Source: Gammaproteobacteria bacterium (GTDB lineage: Bacteria; Pseudomonadota; Gammaproteobacteria; Pseudomonadales; Halieaceae). Taken from it: a stretch of DNA of 64,000 bases. Made by a program: the position numbers and the translations under genes. Below the pieces are notes generated by a model. The model saw only the letters and a list, made by a program, of their open reading frames with translations. It made no database searches and was not told where the DNA came from. The stretch spans positions 81,164 to 145,163 of the forward strand of contig JAUIMF010000002.1 of NCBI GenBank assembly GCA_030433415.1. Reading direction: 5' to 3'. Positions within the stretch are counted from its first letter, which is position 1. Every line of letters starts with the position of its first letter. Of the stretch, positions 8,044 to 16,793 are shown piece by piece.

Positions 8044-8919
8044 TCAGTCGTCTTCGGAAGGGCTTTTCAGTTCAGGGGGCTCCGGCGCACTGCCGGTGTA
8101 AAGGGCGGCGCTGCAGAAGCGGCAGTAGATCGCATCCACCTCATGGCCCGCGCGGGCACACTGCGGGCAGTTCAGCGCGCTGCGGCGCGTGCGATTCGGT
8201 ACCGACTGGATCATGTTCGAGGTGAATATGCCCGTCGGTACAGCGATGATGGCGTAGCCCACGAGCATGGCCATGGCCGAAATCGCGCGGCCCGCCGTGG
8301 TGACGGGTACGACGTCGCCGTAGCCGACGGTGGTGATTGTCACGATTGCCCAGTAAACGCTGACGGGTATGTTCTCGAAGCCGTTTTCGGGGCCTTCGAG
8401 TACGTACATCAGACAGCCAAAGACCACCATGATGGTGATAACCATCGAGAAGAACACGAAGATCTGCCGCGCCGATGCGCGCAGCGCTCCGGCGACCTGG
8501 TTTGCCTCCTGCAGATAATTGAGCAGGCGCAGTACACGAAATACGCGCAGGACGCGAAGCAGGCGCACAATCAACAGCGGCGCGGTCTGAGGTACCAGGA
8601 TCGCCAGGTAGCTGGGCAGGATCGCCAGCAGATCGATAATGCCGTAGACGCTGGTGAGGTAGGCACGACGGTTCTTCGCGATCCAGATACGCATCGCGTA
8701 TTCAAGGGTGAATAGGGCGGTGAAGCCCCACTCGGCATACTTGAGCGCGGTGCCCCAGGTGGCGTGGATCGAGGCCATGGAGTCCATCACGATGACGGCC
8801 ACACTCACCAGAATTGCCCAGATGAGTAGTATGTCGAACCACTTGCCGGATGACGTGTCGGTGCCAAAAACGATGGTGTACAGCCGTTCCTGCAGCGGAC
8901 TTTGCTGGCGGGGACTCAT
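8044..8919 (-). CDS. Voltage-gated-type K+ channel protein with C-terminal zinc-ribbon-like tail
   Basis: The 291 residues show a six-helix ion transport domain. S4 is arginine-rich (RLLRVLRVFRVLRLL, about 119-133), and the pore helix carries the potassium filter TVGYGD at 197-202 before the last helix. After S6 a short cytoplasmic tail holds two CxxC pairs (C251/C254 and C266/C269, CPQCARAGHEVDAIYCRFC), which resembles a zinc ribbon rather than the RCK or cyclic-nucleotide domains common in bacterial channels. It probably conducts K+ across the inner membrane. It is convergent with oxyR and followed after 25 bases by tesA. Confidence 0.85.
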   Translation of the reverse strand: MSPRQQSPLQERLYTIVFGTDTSSGKWFDILLIWAILVSVAVIVMDSMASIHATWGTALKYAEWGFTALFTLEYAMRIWIAKNRRAYLTSVYGIIDLLAILPSYLAILVPQTAPLLIVRLLRVLRVFRVLRLLNYLQEANQVAGALRASARQIFVFFSMVITIMVVFGCLMYVLEGPENGFENIPVSVYWAIVTITTVGYGDVVPVTTAGRAISAMAMLVGYAIIAVPTGIFTSNMIQSVPNRTRRSALNCPQCARAGHEVDAIYCRFCSAALYTGSAPEPPELKSPSEDD

Positions 8920-8944
8920 GGGGTATGCCTCAATGCAGGGGGAC

Positions 8945-9604
8945 TCATGGGGTGGTGTCCAGCAGCGCGCGGAACGAGGGCAGCAGATTCTCTGCGATCA
9001 ACGTCTGCGCGGCGACCGTCGGGTGAATTCCGTCTTCCTGCATCAGCGCTGGCTGGGTGGCGATGTTCTCGAGGAGAAAAGGTCCCAGCGTGGCTCCCGT
9101 GGTCTGGGCCGCCTCGCGAAAACTGTCGCGAAAGGCGCTGGTATAGCGCGGTCCGTAGTTCGGCGGAATTTCCATGGGCAGTATCAGCACCTTCGCGCCC
9201 TGTTCCTGGGCAAGGGAAGTCATGGATACCAGGTTGTCGTGGAGCTTACGGGTCGGATAGCCGCGCAGGCCGTCGTTACCACCGAGTTCCAGCACGACCA
9301 GTTGCGGCGCATGTTCGTCGAGCAGAGCCGGCAGCCGACGCAGACCACCGCCGGAGGTGTCGCCGGATATGCTCGCGTTGACGACCTCGATGGCCGAAAA
9401 TTCAGCAGCCAATTGTCGCGCGAGGAGGGCAACCCAGCCCTGTTCCAGCGACATGCCATAGGCTGCGCTGATACTGTCACCGAGCACGAGTACCGTCGGC
9501 GGTGACGCCGACGCAGAATCAGTGGAGTTGCCTCTTGTCGGCGACGCCGCGAGACTCAACAGCAGCACAACAAATAACGGGAATCTGATGATTACGGCAA
9601 CCAA
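8945..9604 (-). CDS. tesA: SGNH/GDSL arylesterase / lysophospholipase (TesA-like)
   Basis: The SGNH hydrolase blocks are in order: block I GDSISAAYGM with the nucleophile Ser, block II ISGDTSGGGL, block III GGNDGLRG, and block V EDGIHPTVAAQ with the catalytic Asp and His. TesA-type enzymes are exported thioesterase/protease I/lysophospholipase L1 proteins. The start is uncertain. No ATG lies near the signal peptide (VAVIIRFPLFVVLLLSLAAS), so I use a TTG at 9604, giving 219 residues; a GTG at 9568 is possible. The longer ATG-started frame at 9778 would run through the ybbA coding region. tesA beside ybbA-ybbP is a conserved arrangement. Confidence 0.85.
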   Translation of the reverse strand: MVAVIIRFPLFVVLLLSLAASPTRGNSTDSASASPPTVLVLGDSISAAYGMSLEQGWVALLARQLAAEFSAIEVVNASISGDTSGGGLRRLPALLDEHAPQLVVLELGGNDGLRGYPTRKLHDNLVSMTSLAQEQGAKVLILPMEIPPNYGPRYTSAFRDSFREAAQTTGATLGPFLLENIATQPALMQEDGIHPTVAAQTLIAENLLPSFRALLDTTP

Positions 9605-10259
9605 TCTCGGCAAGCGGGTCCCGCTGGTGGACGAGGAGCTTGCGATACTGAAAGGGATCAACCTCGAAATCAAGTCGGGGGAGACCGTCGCCATTATCGG
9701 TGCCTCGGGCTCGGGAAAATCCACCCTGTTGGGGCTGCTGGCGGGTCTCGATACGGCTTCTGAGGGGTACGTGACCATCGACGGTGTGAATCTTCAGGCC
9801 CTGGATGAAGATGGTCGGGCGGCTCTGCGAGGACGTGAGCTCGGCTTTGTGTTCCAGTCTTTTCAGCTTCTACCCGCACTCACGGCGCTCGAGAACGTGA
9901 TGTTGCCGATGGAACTTCTGGGTGATGCCAGCGCCCGCGAGCGCGGCGAGGACTACCTGCAACGCGTCGGTCTGGATGACCGCAGCGGTCACTACCCAAG
10001 GCAATTGTCTGGCGGCGAGCAGCAGCGCGTTGCCATCGCCCGTGCTTTTGCCGGGTCGCCGCGCATCCTGCTGGCAGACGAGCCGACAGGGAATCTGGAT
10101 AGCGCGACCGGCGAGCGTATTGCGGACCTGTTGTTTGCCCTCAATCGCGAAGAGGGCACCACGCTGGTGCTGGTGACGCACGATTTGAAACTTGCGGCGC
10201 GCTGCCAGCGGCAACTGCACATGGAGCGTGGGGAGCTCGAGGAAAGGGAGCGTAGCTGA
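9588..10259 (+). CDS. ybbA: ABC transporter ATP-binding protein YbbA
   Basis: This 223-residue ABC ATPase belongs to the LolD/MacB/YbbA group, with Walker A GASGSGKST (38-46), signature LSGGEQQRVAIARAF, Walker B ILLADEPTGNLD and switch His in VLVTHD. It pairs with the large FtsX-like permease that follows after one base. The system is thought to act in extraction or export of lipophilic or cell-envelope substrates; the actual substrate is unknown. The start at MITATNLGKR has GGGAA close upstream. Its 5' end overlaps or nearly overlaps the divergent tesA start. Confidence 0.9.
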   Translation: MITATNLGKRVPLVDEELAILKGINLEIKSGETVAIIGASGSGKSTLLGLLAGLDTASEGYVTIDGVNLQALDEDGRAALRGRELGFVFQSFQLLPALTALENVMLPMELLGDASARERGEDYLQRVGLDDRSGHYPRQLSGGEQQRVAIARAFAGSPRILLADEPTGNLDSATGERIADLLFALNREEGTTLVLVTHDLKLAARCQRQLHMERGELEERERS

Positions 10260-10260
10260 C

Positions 10261-12729
10261 ATGACGCTTCTTATGCGCATGCTCCTGAGGGACTGGCGGG
10301 GCGGAGAGCTCGGCGTACTGCTGGCGGCGCTGGTGCTGGCGGTGACCATGGTCTCGGGCATCAGTGGTTTTGCCGCTGCCCTCAAGGGCGCACTGCGCCA
10401 GGAGAGTCACAGCTTTCTTGCGGCGGACCTGGCGGTGCGCGACTCGCGGCCCATGCCCGGCGACTGGGTTACTCAGGCCGAGGCTTCGGGCCTGAAAACC
10501 GCCCGTATCATGAGCTTTAACTCCATGGTGTTTGCTGGTGACGAGGGCATGGTGCTGGCATCGGTCAAGGCCGTCAGCGATGCCTACCCACTGCGCGGCC
10601 AGCTCCGTCTCAGCGATGAGCCGTTCGGCCCGCTGTATACGCACACGGGAGCACCACCGAGAGGCAGCGTGTGGATCGATCCGCGCCTGTTTTCACTGCT
10701 CGACATTGCGATTGGCGATAACGTGGCCGTTGGCAACCGGGAGTTCACGGTAGCCGCCTCGATTCGGGGCGAACCGGATCGTTCGGGCGGTTTTCTCGGC
10801 GTGGGGCCGCGGGTGATGATGCACGTGGACGACGTGCCGGCGACGGGCGTTGTGCAACCCGGCAGTCGTGTGTCCCATCGGCGATTGTTCGCTGGTGATC
10901 CCGATGCCGTCGCCGCTTTCACCGCCGTGCTCGAGTCCCAGTTGAACGAAGGGCAACGCCTGCAGAGCATCGACGGCAGTCAGCCGGGTATTGGCAACGC
11001 ACTGGGCCGGGCCGAAGGTTTTCTGTTGTTGGCGGGAAGCCTGGCCGTGATACTCGCTGGCGTCGCTGTGGCCCTGGCTGCGCGCCGCTATGCGCAGCGG
11101 CACCAACGCTATGTCGCGCTGCTCAAAAGCCTGGGGGCGCGTTCCCCACGCGTGCGCCGACTCTACGCGGCGAGTCTGGCGTTTACCTGGCTCGTGGCCC
11201 TGCTGCTCGGCTGGCTGCTGGCTCTTGGGCTGCAATATGCGGCATTGCAGGCGTTTGCGGCGCAGCTGGAAGTAGCGCCTTCGCTGTTCTCGCCGCGCCC
11301 ATATCTCATTGGCGCCGTCACCGCACTGGTCTGCGCTGTGGTCTTTGCGTGGCCGTCCCTGGGACGTCTGACGATGGTGAGCCCCCTGCAGGTGCTGCGC
11401 AGTGACGAACCGATACACAGTGCGCGCGAACCCTTCGACTACCTGATCGGGCTGGGAGCGGTGGTGCTGTTGATGTGGTGGTACAGCCAGGATCTGAAGC
11501 TCACCCTGGCGGTCCTTCTGGGCCTGGTCGCGGTGGTACTGGCGGGCGTCGCCTTTGCCCTGGTTTTGTTGCGTAGCGGACGCAGCCTGGGTATGCAGGC
11601 GGGTAGCGTCTGGCGCCTGGCCCTGGCGAGCCTGCAGCGCCACGGGCTGGGTAATGCGCTGCAACTGGTGGTGTTTGCGGTGGCGATCATGTTGCTGCTA
11701 CTGCTGACTCTTTTGCGCACATCACTCCTGGATGGCTGGCAGCAGCAGTTGCCCGATCGCGCCCCCAACCATTTCTTATTGAATATCGCGCCGGAAGAGA
11801 TCGGCGGTGTGCGCACGCTGCTGGATGATCATGGCGTGGTGTCCGAGCGCCTGTATCCGATGCTGCGCGGGCGGGTGATCGCGGTTGCCGGTGAGGCATT
11901 ACCCGTGGAATCTGAAGAGCGTGATGCACCGCGCCAACGTGAGGCCAACTTCACCTGGTCCGCGGATCTGCCCGAAGGGAACGAACTCGTCGCCGGACAA
12001 TGGTGGAGTGGTAGCGGAGCGGCGGAAGTGTCTGTCGAACAGGAGTTTGCCGAGCGGCTGGGCATGGCGCTGGGAGACCGTCTGTCGTTGCAGATCGGCG
12101 CGGCGGAACTGGAGGTGACGGTCAGCAGCCTGCGGACTCTGGATTGGCAATCCTTCAAACCCAATTTCTTCATGGTATTCCCACCGGGCCTGCTCGACGC
12201 CTATCCCGTGACCTACATGACCAGCTTTCACCTGGAGCCCCAGCGCAAGGAGTTTCTCAACACACTGCTGCGCAGTCATCCCACGATAACGGTGATCGAG
12301 GTCGATGCCATCATGGAGCAGTTGCGAACGACCCTGACCCAGGTATCGGCGGCGGTGGAACTTGTGCTGGTCCTGGTGCTGCTTGCCGGGGTGCTCGTGC
12401 TGGTGGCCGGCGTGCAGTCGAGTTCAGACCAGCGCCTGCGCGAGAGCGCGCTGTTGCGGGCCCTCGGCGCGGGGCGTGGCCACATTCTCGGCGCGGTGGC
12501 GATTGAGTTTGTGACGCTGGGCCTGCTCGCGGGTGTGCTTGCCGTGTTCTCCGCCGAGGTGGCCTTCTGGGCCCTGCAGCGCTTTGTCATGGAGCTCGAT
12601 TACCAGCCGAGTCCCGCAACGTGGTTGCCGGCAATCATCGCCGGCGGAGCACTGGTGGGGTTATTGGGGCTGTGGAGTTGTCGCCGGGTGATTGGCGTGC
12701 CCCCGGCCAGGGTACTGCGCGAGCTCTAG
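10261..12729 (+). CDS. ybbP: FtsX-like ABC transporter permease YbbP
   Basis: The 822-residue permease has two FtsX-type halves: a first transmembrane helix (about 15-38), a large periplasmic domain, then clusters of helices around 270-470 and 700-820, including VELVLVLVLLAGVLVLVAG. The second FtsX domain ends in RVIGVPPARVLREL, typical of YbbP. Together with YbbA it forms a type VII-like (MacB-fold) transporter that couples ATP hydrolysis to periplasmic work. The start is the ATG directly after the ybbA stop. Its stop TAG shares a CTAG with the convergent TetR gene. Confidence 0.9.
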   Translation: MTLLMRMLLRDWRGGELGVLLAALVLAVTMVSGISGFAAALKGALRQESHSFLAADLAVRDSRPMPGDWVTQAEASGLKTARIMSFNSMVFAGDEGMVLASVKAVSDAYPLRGQLRLSDEPFGPLYTHTGAPPRGSVWIDPRLFSLLDIAIGDNVAVGNREFTVAASIRGEPDRSGGFLGVGPRVMMHVDDVPATGVVQPGSRVSHRRLFAGDPDAVAAFTAVLESQLNEGQRLQSIDGSQPGIGNALGRAEGFLLLAGSLAVILAGVAVALAARRYAQRHQRYVALLKSLGARSPRVRRLYAASLAFTWLVALLLGWLLALGLQYAALQAFAAQLEVAPSLFSPRPYLIGAVTALVCAVVFAWPSLGRLTMVSPLQVLRSDEPIHSAREPFDYLIGLGAVVLLMWWYSQDLKLTLAVLLGLVAVVLAGVAFALVLLRSGRSLGMQAGSVWRLALASLQRHGLGNALQLVVFAVAIMLLLLLTLLRTSLLDGWQQQLPDRAPNHFLLNIAPEEIGGVRTLLDDHGVVSERLYPMLRGRVIAVAGEALPVESEERDAPRQREANFTWSADLPEGNELVAGQWWSGSGAAEVSVEQEFAERLGMALGDRLSLQIGAAELEVTVSSLRTLDWQSFKPNFFMVFPPGLLDAYPVTYMTSFHLEPQRKEFLNTLLRSHPTITVIEVDAIMEQLRTTLTQVSAAVELVLVLVLLAGVLVLVAGVQSSSDQRLRESALLRALGAGRGHILGAVAIEFVTLGLLAGVLAVFSAEVAFWALQRFVMELDYQPSPATWLPAIIAGGALVGLLGLWSCRRVIGVPPARVLREL

Positions 12730-13367
12730 GGGGCGCCGTCCGGCGTTACTGACGGCGGACGAATGCCGGCGATGAAGGTGCCCACCGCAACATCGATCTG
12801 TCGCAGCAGATCAATGTGCTTGCGAAACAGGGCTGGTGCGTCGATGCGCAGTGTGGCCACGCCGTGAATCCCGGCCCAAGCGGCGTTGGCCAGATACAGG
12901 GTGTCCTGCTTGGCGAACTCGCCACGTTCCATGCCGTGCTGAAGAATGGCCTGCACGAGCAGCAGGGTTTCGCGACTCACGTCACGCAGCTCCGGGTAAC
13001 GCGCACTGGGCTGCACCAGCGGACCGAACATCAGCTTGAACAGCTGTTCCTCACGCGAGGCAAAATCCACATAGGCGCGGGCCAGACGCTGCAGTTGCCC
13101 GGCGGCGCTGCCGCTGGTGTCACCCATGGCCGCGCGCAGGTTGTCCAGTAACTCGCCGTAGCCGCGCGTGGCGATGGCGGCGAGCAGGGCCTCTTTGTCA
13201 TTGAAGTGCCGATAGGGCGCGGTCTGTGATACACCCAGAGCCCGGGCGACGGCGCGCAGGCTGAGCTGCTCGGGACTCGTGTCCCGCAATTGCAGCACTG
13301 CCTGCTCGAGGAGTTCGGCACGCAGGTTGCCGTGATGGTAGGCCCGCTGGCTCTCCGTGGACGTCAT
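12726..13367 (-). CDS. TetR-family transcriptional regulator (WHG-type C-terminal domain)
   Basis: The 213-residue protein has an N-terminal TetR helix-turn-helix (LSLRAVARALGVSQTAPYRHFNDKEALLAAI, in pieces at about 36-66). Its C-terminal ligand domain contains WAGIHGVATL, characteristic of the TetR_C_33/WHG family. Regulators of this group usually control fatty-acid, efflux or stress genes. The target cannot be read from the sequence, and no clear operator is seen beside it. It lies 36 bases downstream of mdh on the same strand and ends within the ybbP stop. Confidence 0.85.
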   Translation of the reverse strand: MTSTESQRAYHHGNLRAELLEQAVLQLRDTSPEQLSLRAVARALGVSQTAPYRHFNDKEALLAAIATRGYGELLDNLRAAMGDTSGSAAGQLQRLARAYVDFASREEQLFKLMFGPLVQPSARYPELRDVSRETLLLVQAILQHGMERGEFAKQDTLYLANAAWAGIHGVATLRIDAPALFRKHIDLLRQIDVAVGTFIAGIRPPSVTPDGAP

Positions 13368-13403
13368 GGGGTCGTCAGTGGGTCTGTGTTGCGCTGAGAG
13401 CGA

Positions 13404-14384
13404 TCAGGGCAGCAGGTGGGCTACCGCGTCCCGCTCTTCCGTGAGTTCCTGCTCCGTCGCGCTCATGCGGCCGCGGCTGAAGTCATTCACATCCAGACCC
13501 TGCACGATTTCCCAGTCGCCGTTGCTGCAGCGGCAGGGGAATGAGTAGATCAGGCCTTCGGCAACGCCGTAGGAACCGTCGGAATACACACCCATGGAGA
13601 CCCACTCGTCGCCGGGCGTGCCCAGGGCCCAGTCGCGCATGTGATCGATGGCGGCATTGGCGGCCGAGGCGGCGGAGGAGGCACCGCGGGCCTTGATGAT
13701 GGCCGCGCCACGCTGCTGCACGGTAGGAATGAACTCGCCTTCGTACCAGTCCTGCTCCACCTGATCCACGGCAACGGCGCCGCTGACGGTGCAGTGATGC
13801 AGATCGGGGTACTGGGTGGCCGAGTGGTTGCCCCACACGGTCATGTTGGAAACCGCGGTTACGGGAGTCTCCAGCTTCTGGGCGATCTGGGTTTTGGCGC
13901 GGTTGTGGTCCAGGCGCATCATGGCGGTGAAGTTGCGCGGATCGATATCTGGCGCGTTGCGCTGGGTGATCAGTGCGTTGGTATTGGCGGGGTTGCCCAC
14001 CACCAGCACTTTGATGTTGCGGCTGGCGTTGTCGTTGATCGCCTTGCCCTGCACCGAGAAGATCGCGGCATTGGCTTCGAGCAGGTCCTTGCGCTCCATG
14101 CCGGGGCCGCGGGGCCGGGCACCCACGAGCAGTGCATAGTCCGCGTCCTTGAAGCCCACATTCGGGTCGTCGGTGCAGACGATGCCCGCGAGCAGCGGGA
14201 AGGCGCAGTCATCCAGTTCCATGCGCACGCCCTCAAGCGCGTCCATGGCGGGAGTGATGTCCAGCAGCTGCAGGATAACGGGCTGATCGTCGCCGAGCAT
14301 GGCGCCGGAAGCGATGCGGAAAAGGAGTGCGTAGCCGATCTGGCCGGCTGCGCCCGTAACGGTGACGCGAACGGGTGCTTTCAT
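13404..14384 (-). CDS. mdh: Malate dehydrogenase (NAD-dependent, MDH type 2)
   Basis: The enzyme oxidises malate to oxaloacetate in the TCA cycle. The 326 residues begin with the Rossmann motif [19 protein letters not shown]. They contain the substrate loop [15 protein letters not shown], the LDHNRA segment and catalytic His187 in [14 protein letters not shown]. Length and sequence match the cytosolic-type bacterial MDH found in Pseudomonas relatives and many proteobacteria, not the E. coli mitochondrial-type enzyme. GAGG lies 6-9 bases upstream of the ATG. The adjacent promoter is read divergently from ttcA. Confidence 0.95.
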   Translation of the reverse strand: MKAPVRVTVTGAAGQIGYALLFRIASGAMLGDDQPVILQLLDITPAMDALEGVRMELDDCAFPLLAGIVCTDDPNVGFKDADYALLVGARPRGPGMERKDLLEANAAIFSVQGKAINDNASRNIKVLVVGNPANTNALITQRNAPDIDPRNFTAMMRLDHNRAKTQIAQKLETPVTAVSNMTVWGNHSATQYPDLHHCTVSGAVAVDQVEQDWYEGEFIPTVQQRGAAIIKARGASSAASAANAAIDHMRDWALGTPGDEWVSMGVYSDGSYGVAEGLIYSFPCRCSNGDWEIVQGLDVNDFSRGRMSATEQELTEERDAVAHLLP

Positions 14385-14426
14385 GGAGGTCCTCGCAAAA
14401 TGTCCAAGTGCTGAAAATCGCCGCGC

Positions 14427-14455
14427 ATTGTCGGCAACGGGGGCCCAAAAGACAA
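14427..14455 (-). promoter_or_regulatory. Sigma-70 type promoter of mdh
   Basis: On the minus strand TTGTCT (14455-14450) and GACAAT (14432-14427) are separated by 17 bases. They lie about 43 bases upstream of the mdh ATG at 14384. Matches are 4/6 and 5/6 to the -35 and -10 consensus. Confidence 0.55.
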
Positions 14456-14460
14456 GTTGG

Positions 14461-14509
14461 CCTTAGGTCGAAGCAACCTCGGGTCGAAGCGCCTTGGGTC
14501 GGGCAAGCG
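14461..14509. repeat. Three degenerate 15-17 bp tandem repeats between mdh and ttcA
   Basis: Units starting at 14461, 14477 and 14492 share CCT(T/C)(A/G)GGTCGAAGC; the third has an insertion (GGTCGGGCAAGC). They sit just upstream of the mdh promoter on the minus strand, in the 209-base mdh/ttcA gap. They may be regulator half-sites or chance slippage products. Confidence 0.5.
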
Positions 14510-14529
14510 CCACGGTGATTTGCCCGAAC

Positions 14530-14559
14530 TGGACCTGCCAAGGTTCCAGCCTTTACCAT
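14530..14559 (+). promoter_or_regulatory. Possible ttcA promoter
   Basis: TGGACC (14530-14535) and TACCAT (14554-14559) are spaced 18 bases apart and lie 34 bases before the ttcA ATG. Both hexamers deviate at two positions, so this is a moderate candidate only. Confidence 0.38.
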
Positions 14560-14593
14560 TCGCGCCTGTTCCCCTAACCAGATCGGCCGTCCC

Positions 14594-15436
14594 ATGAGTC
14601 GCGACCCGCGACGGTCCAAGACCGAATTCAACAAACTGCAGAAACGCCTGCGCCGCCAGGTGGGGCAGGCGATTGCGGATTACGACATGATTCGCGATGG
14701 CGAGCGGGTGATGGTGTGCCTGTCGGGAGGCAAGGATTCCTACGGCATGCTCGACATTCTGCGCTCGCTGCAGGCCAGCGCTCCGGTCAACTTTGAGCTC
14801 GTGGCCGTGCATCTGGACCAGAAGCAGCCCGGCTACCCGCCGGAGATTCTGCCCGACTACCTCGACAGCCTGGGCATCGAGTACCACATTCTCGAAAAAG
14901 ACACTTACAGCGTGGTGCGCTCTGTGATTCCCGAGGGCAAGACCACCTGCGGTCTGTGTTCACGCCTGCGGCGCGGCACGCTCTATGGTTTTGCCCGTGA
15001 GATTGGGGCCTCGCGGATTGCGCTCGGACATCACCGCGATGACATCGTTGAAACGCTGTTTCTGAACATGTTCTTCGGCGGCAGTCTCAAGGCGATGCCG
15101 CCGAAGCTGCGCTCGGACGACGGCGAGAATGTGGTGATCCGGCCCCTGGCGTATTGTAAGGAGCAAGATCTGGAGCGCTTCGCTGAGGCTCGGCAGTTTC
15201 CGATCATTCCCTGCAACCTCTGTGGCTCCCAGGACAATCTGCAGCGCCAGGCGATCAAGGCCATGCTGCGGGACTGGGAGCGCGAGTACCCCGGGCGTAC
15301 CGAAACCATCTTCCGGGCCATTGGCAACGTGGCGCCGTCGCAGCTGACGGACCGGGAGCTCTTCGACTTTACGGCGCTCAATGCCGACGATCCGCCCAAC
15401 GCCATCGCGGCGCGCATCAGTGCCATCAACCTCTGA
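14594..15436 (+). CDS. ttcA: tRNA 2-thiocytidine biosynthesis protein TtcA
   Basis: TtcA thiolates cytidine 32 in certain tRNAs using ATP and a [4Fe-4S] cluster. The 280-residue protein has the PP-loop SGGKDS at 44-49 and the cluster cysteines in CGLC (C119, C122) and CNLC (C207, C210). [18 protein letters not shown] is the family core. Length is normal (E. coli 311). The start matches homologues. The gene overlaps ccmA by 17 bases, so thiolation and cytochrome c maturation genes are likely to share transcripts. Confidence 0.95.
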   Translation: MSRDPRRSKTEFNKLQKRLRRQVGQAIADYDMIRDGERVMVCLSGGKDSYGMLDILRSLQASAPVNFELVAVHLDQKQPGYPPEILPDYLDSLGIEYHILEKDTYSVVRSVIPEGKTTCGLCSRLRRGTLYGFAREIGASRIALGHHRDDIVETLFLNMFFGGSLKAMPPKLRSDDGENVVIRPLAYCKEQDLERFAEARQFPIIPCNLCGSQDNLQRQAIKAMLRDWEREYPGRTETIFRAIGNVAPSQLTDRELFDFTALNADDPPNAIAARISAINL

Positions 15437-16040
15437 CGCCGGTGCCCGGGTACTGCTCGACGCCCGGGGCATGGGTGTTGAGCGCGGAGGACGCCAACTC
15501 TTCCATGCCCTCGATATCACCGTGTGTGCCGGCGAGCTGGTACACCTTCGCGGCGCCAACGGCGCCGGCAAAACGACGCTGATGCGCGTGCTGGCGGGCC
15601 TATCTCGTTTTGGCTTCGATGGCGAGGTGGCGCACCGCGAGCGCTGCCTTTTTCTCGGTCATCACAGCGCTGTGAAGCCCCTGCTGACACCTCGAGAGAA
15701 CCTGCGTTGGCACCCTGCGGGCGAGCGCTTTGGCGACGACGCGACGATCGACGAAGCCCTGGCCGCAGTGGGTCTCTACGGCTACGAAGACACTCCCGCC
15801 GCCCAGTTGTCCGCAGGGCAGCAGCGGCGAGTCAATCTGGCACGGTTATATCTCAGCCGGCAGCCGCTGTGGCTCCTTGATGAGCCTTTTACCGCCATCG
15901 ATGTGCAGGGCGTGGCCCGTCTCCAGGCCCGCCTGGTGCAGCATTGTCGCGATGGCGGCGCGGTGCTGTTCACGTCGCATCAGTCGCTGGACGCGGACGT
16001 AGCGGTTCGCACCCTCGACCTCGAGGCGGTTGCCTACTGA
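15420..16040 (+). CDS. ccmA: Heme exporter ATP-binding subunit CcmA
   Basis: The ABC ATPase of the CcmABCD complex releases holo-CcmE. Motifs are Walker [10 protein letters not shown] (about 45-53), [14 protein letters not shown] and [10 protein letters not shown]. The GTG at 15420 gives 206 residues, equal to E. coli CcmA (207), and lies inside the end of ttcA; an ATG at 15381 would add 13 non-conserved residues. No strong Shine-Dalgarno is seen, so translation is probably coupled to ttcA. It is the first gene of an intact ccmABCDEFGHI set. Confidence 0.9.
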   Translation: MPSTSDAGARVLLDARGMGVERGGRQLFHALDITVCAGELVHLRGANGAGKTTLMRVLAGLSRFGFDGEVAHRERCLFLGHHSAVKPLLTPRENLRWHPAGERFGDDATIDEALAAVGLYGYEDTPAAQLSAGQQRRVNLARLYLSRQPLWLLDEPFTAIDVQGVARLQARLVQHCRDGGAVLFTSHQSLDADVAVRTLDLEAVAY

Positions 16041-16717
16041 TGGCGGGGGAGGGCTTTTACCGCGCCATGTTGCGCCGGCAGCTCGCTCTGTCGCTGCGCC
16101 GCCCGGTGCAACTGTTCAATGCGCTGCTGTTCTTTGCGCTGGTAATTGTGCTGTTCCCCCTGGGCCTGGGACCCTCGCCCGAGACTCTGGGCGAGTTCGC
16201 GCCGGGAATCCTGTGGATTGTGGCCCTGCTGGCCAACATGCTCGGGGTCGAAACCCTGTTTCGCAGCGACTTTGAGGATGGCTCCGTCGATCAGCTGCTG
16301 CTGGCTCCGCAGCCGCTGTACTTTTCGGTGATGCCCTATCTGTTGACGCAGTGGCTCCTCGCCGGTGTGTTGCTCGCCCTGGTATCGCCGCTGTTTGGAC
16401 TCATGCTGGGTCTGCCGGTGGGCGCCATGGGAGCGCTGGCGGCGTCATTGCTGCTAGGTTCCGGGGTCATGAGCGTGCTTGGCGCCATCGGCGCGGCCCT
16501 GACCGTTGGCCTGCGCCGCGGTGGCATGCTGATCGCATTGCTGGTCACCCCGTTTTACATGCCCGTGCTCATTTTCGGCAGTGGCGCGGTGCAGGCGGCG
16601 GTCACGGGCGTCGATAGCAGCCCCTATCTGGCGCTACTGGCGGCGATGCTGTGCCTGGCGGTCGCCCTTGGCCCGCTGGCCATTGCCGCGGCCCTGCGCA
16701 TCAGTGTGGACAGCTGA
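16040..16717 (+). CDS. ccmB: Heme exporter membrane subunit CcmB
   Basis: The 225-residue protein has six predicted transmembrane helices and begins with a basic segment LRRQLALSLRRPVQLFNALL typical of CcmB. It contains FRSDFEDGSVDQLLLAPQP and the conserved PFYMPVLIFGSGAV. With CcmA, CcmC and CcmD it forms the membrane complex acting on CcmE. Start and ccmA stop overlap as TGATG, giving tight coupling. It is followed by a 76-base gap holding a separate promoter for ccmC. Confidence 0.93.
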   Translation: MAGEGFYRAMLRRQLALSLRRPVQLFNALLFFALVIVLFPLGLGPSPETLGEFAPGILWIVALLANMLGVETLFRSDFEDGSVDQLLLAPQPLYFSVMPYLLTQWLLAGVLLALVSPLFGLMLGLPVGAMGALAASLLLGSGVMSVLGAIGAALTVGLRRGGMLIALLVTPFYMPVLIFGSGAVQAAVTGVDSSPYLALLAAMLCLAVALGPLAIAAALRISVDS

Positions 16718-16755
16718 TGAGGATCAACGTCTGTTGTACTTTCCCGGCCCGAGCT

Positions 16756-16783
16756 TTGAGCGCTCCGAGACGCCGAGTATAAT
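16756..16783 (+). promoter_or_regulatory. Promoter inside the ccm cluster, driving ccmC onward
   Basis: TTGAGC (16756-16761) and a perfect TATAAT (16778-16783) are spaced 16 bases apart. The ccmC ATG at 16794 lies 10 bases after the -10, predicting a leader of only about four nucleotides. This is the only sizeable gap inside the ccm cluster. Confidence 0.6.
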
Positions 16784-16793
16784 CGCCGCCGCT

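Noticed and set aside
15381..15419. ATG-started longer CcmA
   Set aside because: The extra 13 residues are deep in ttcA and not like other CcmA starts; the GTG at 15420 gives the family length.
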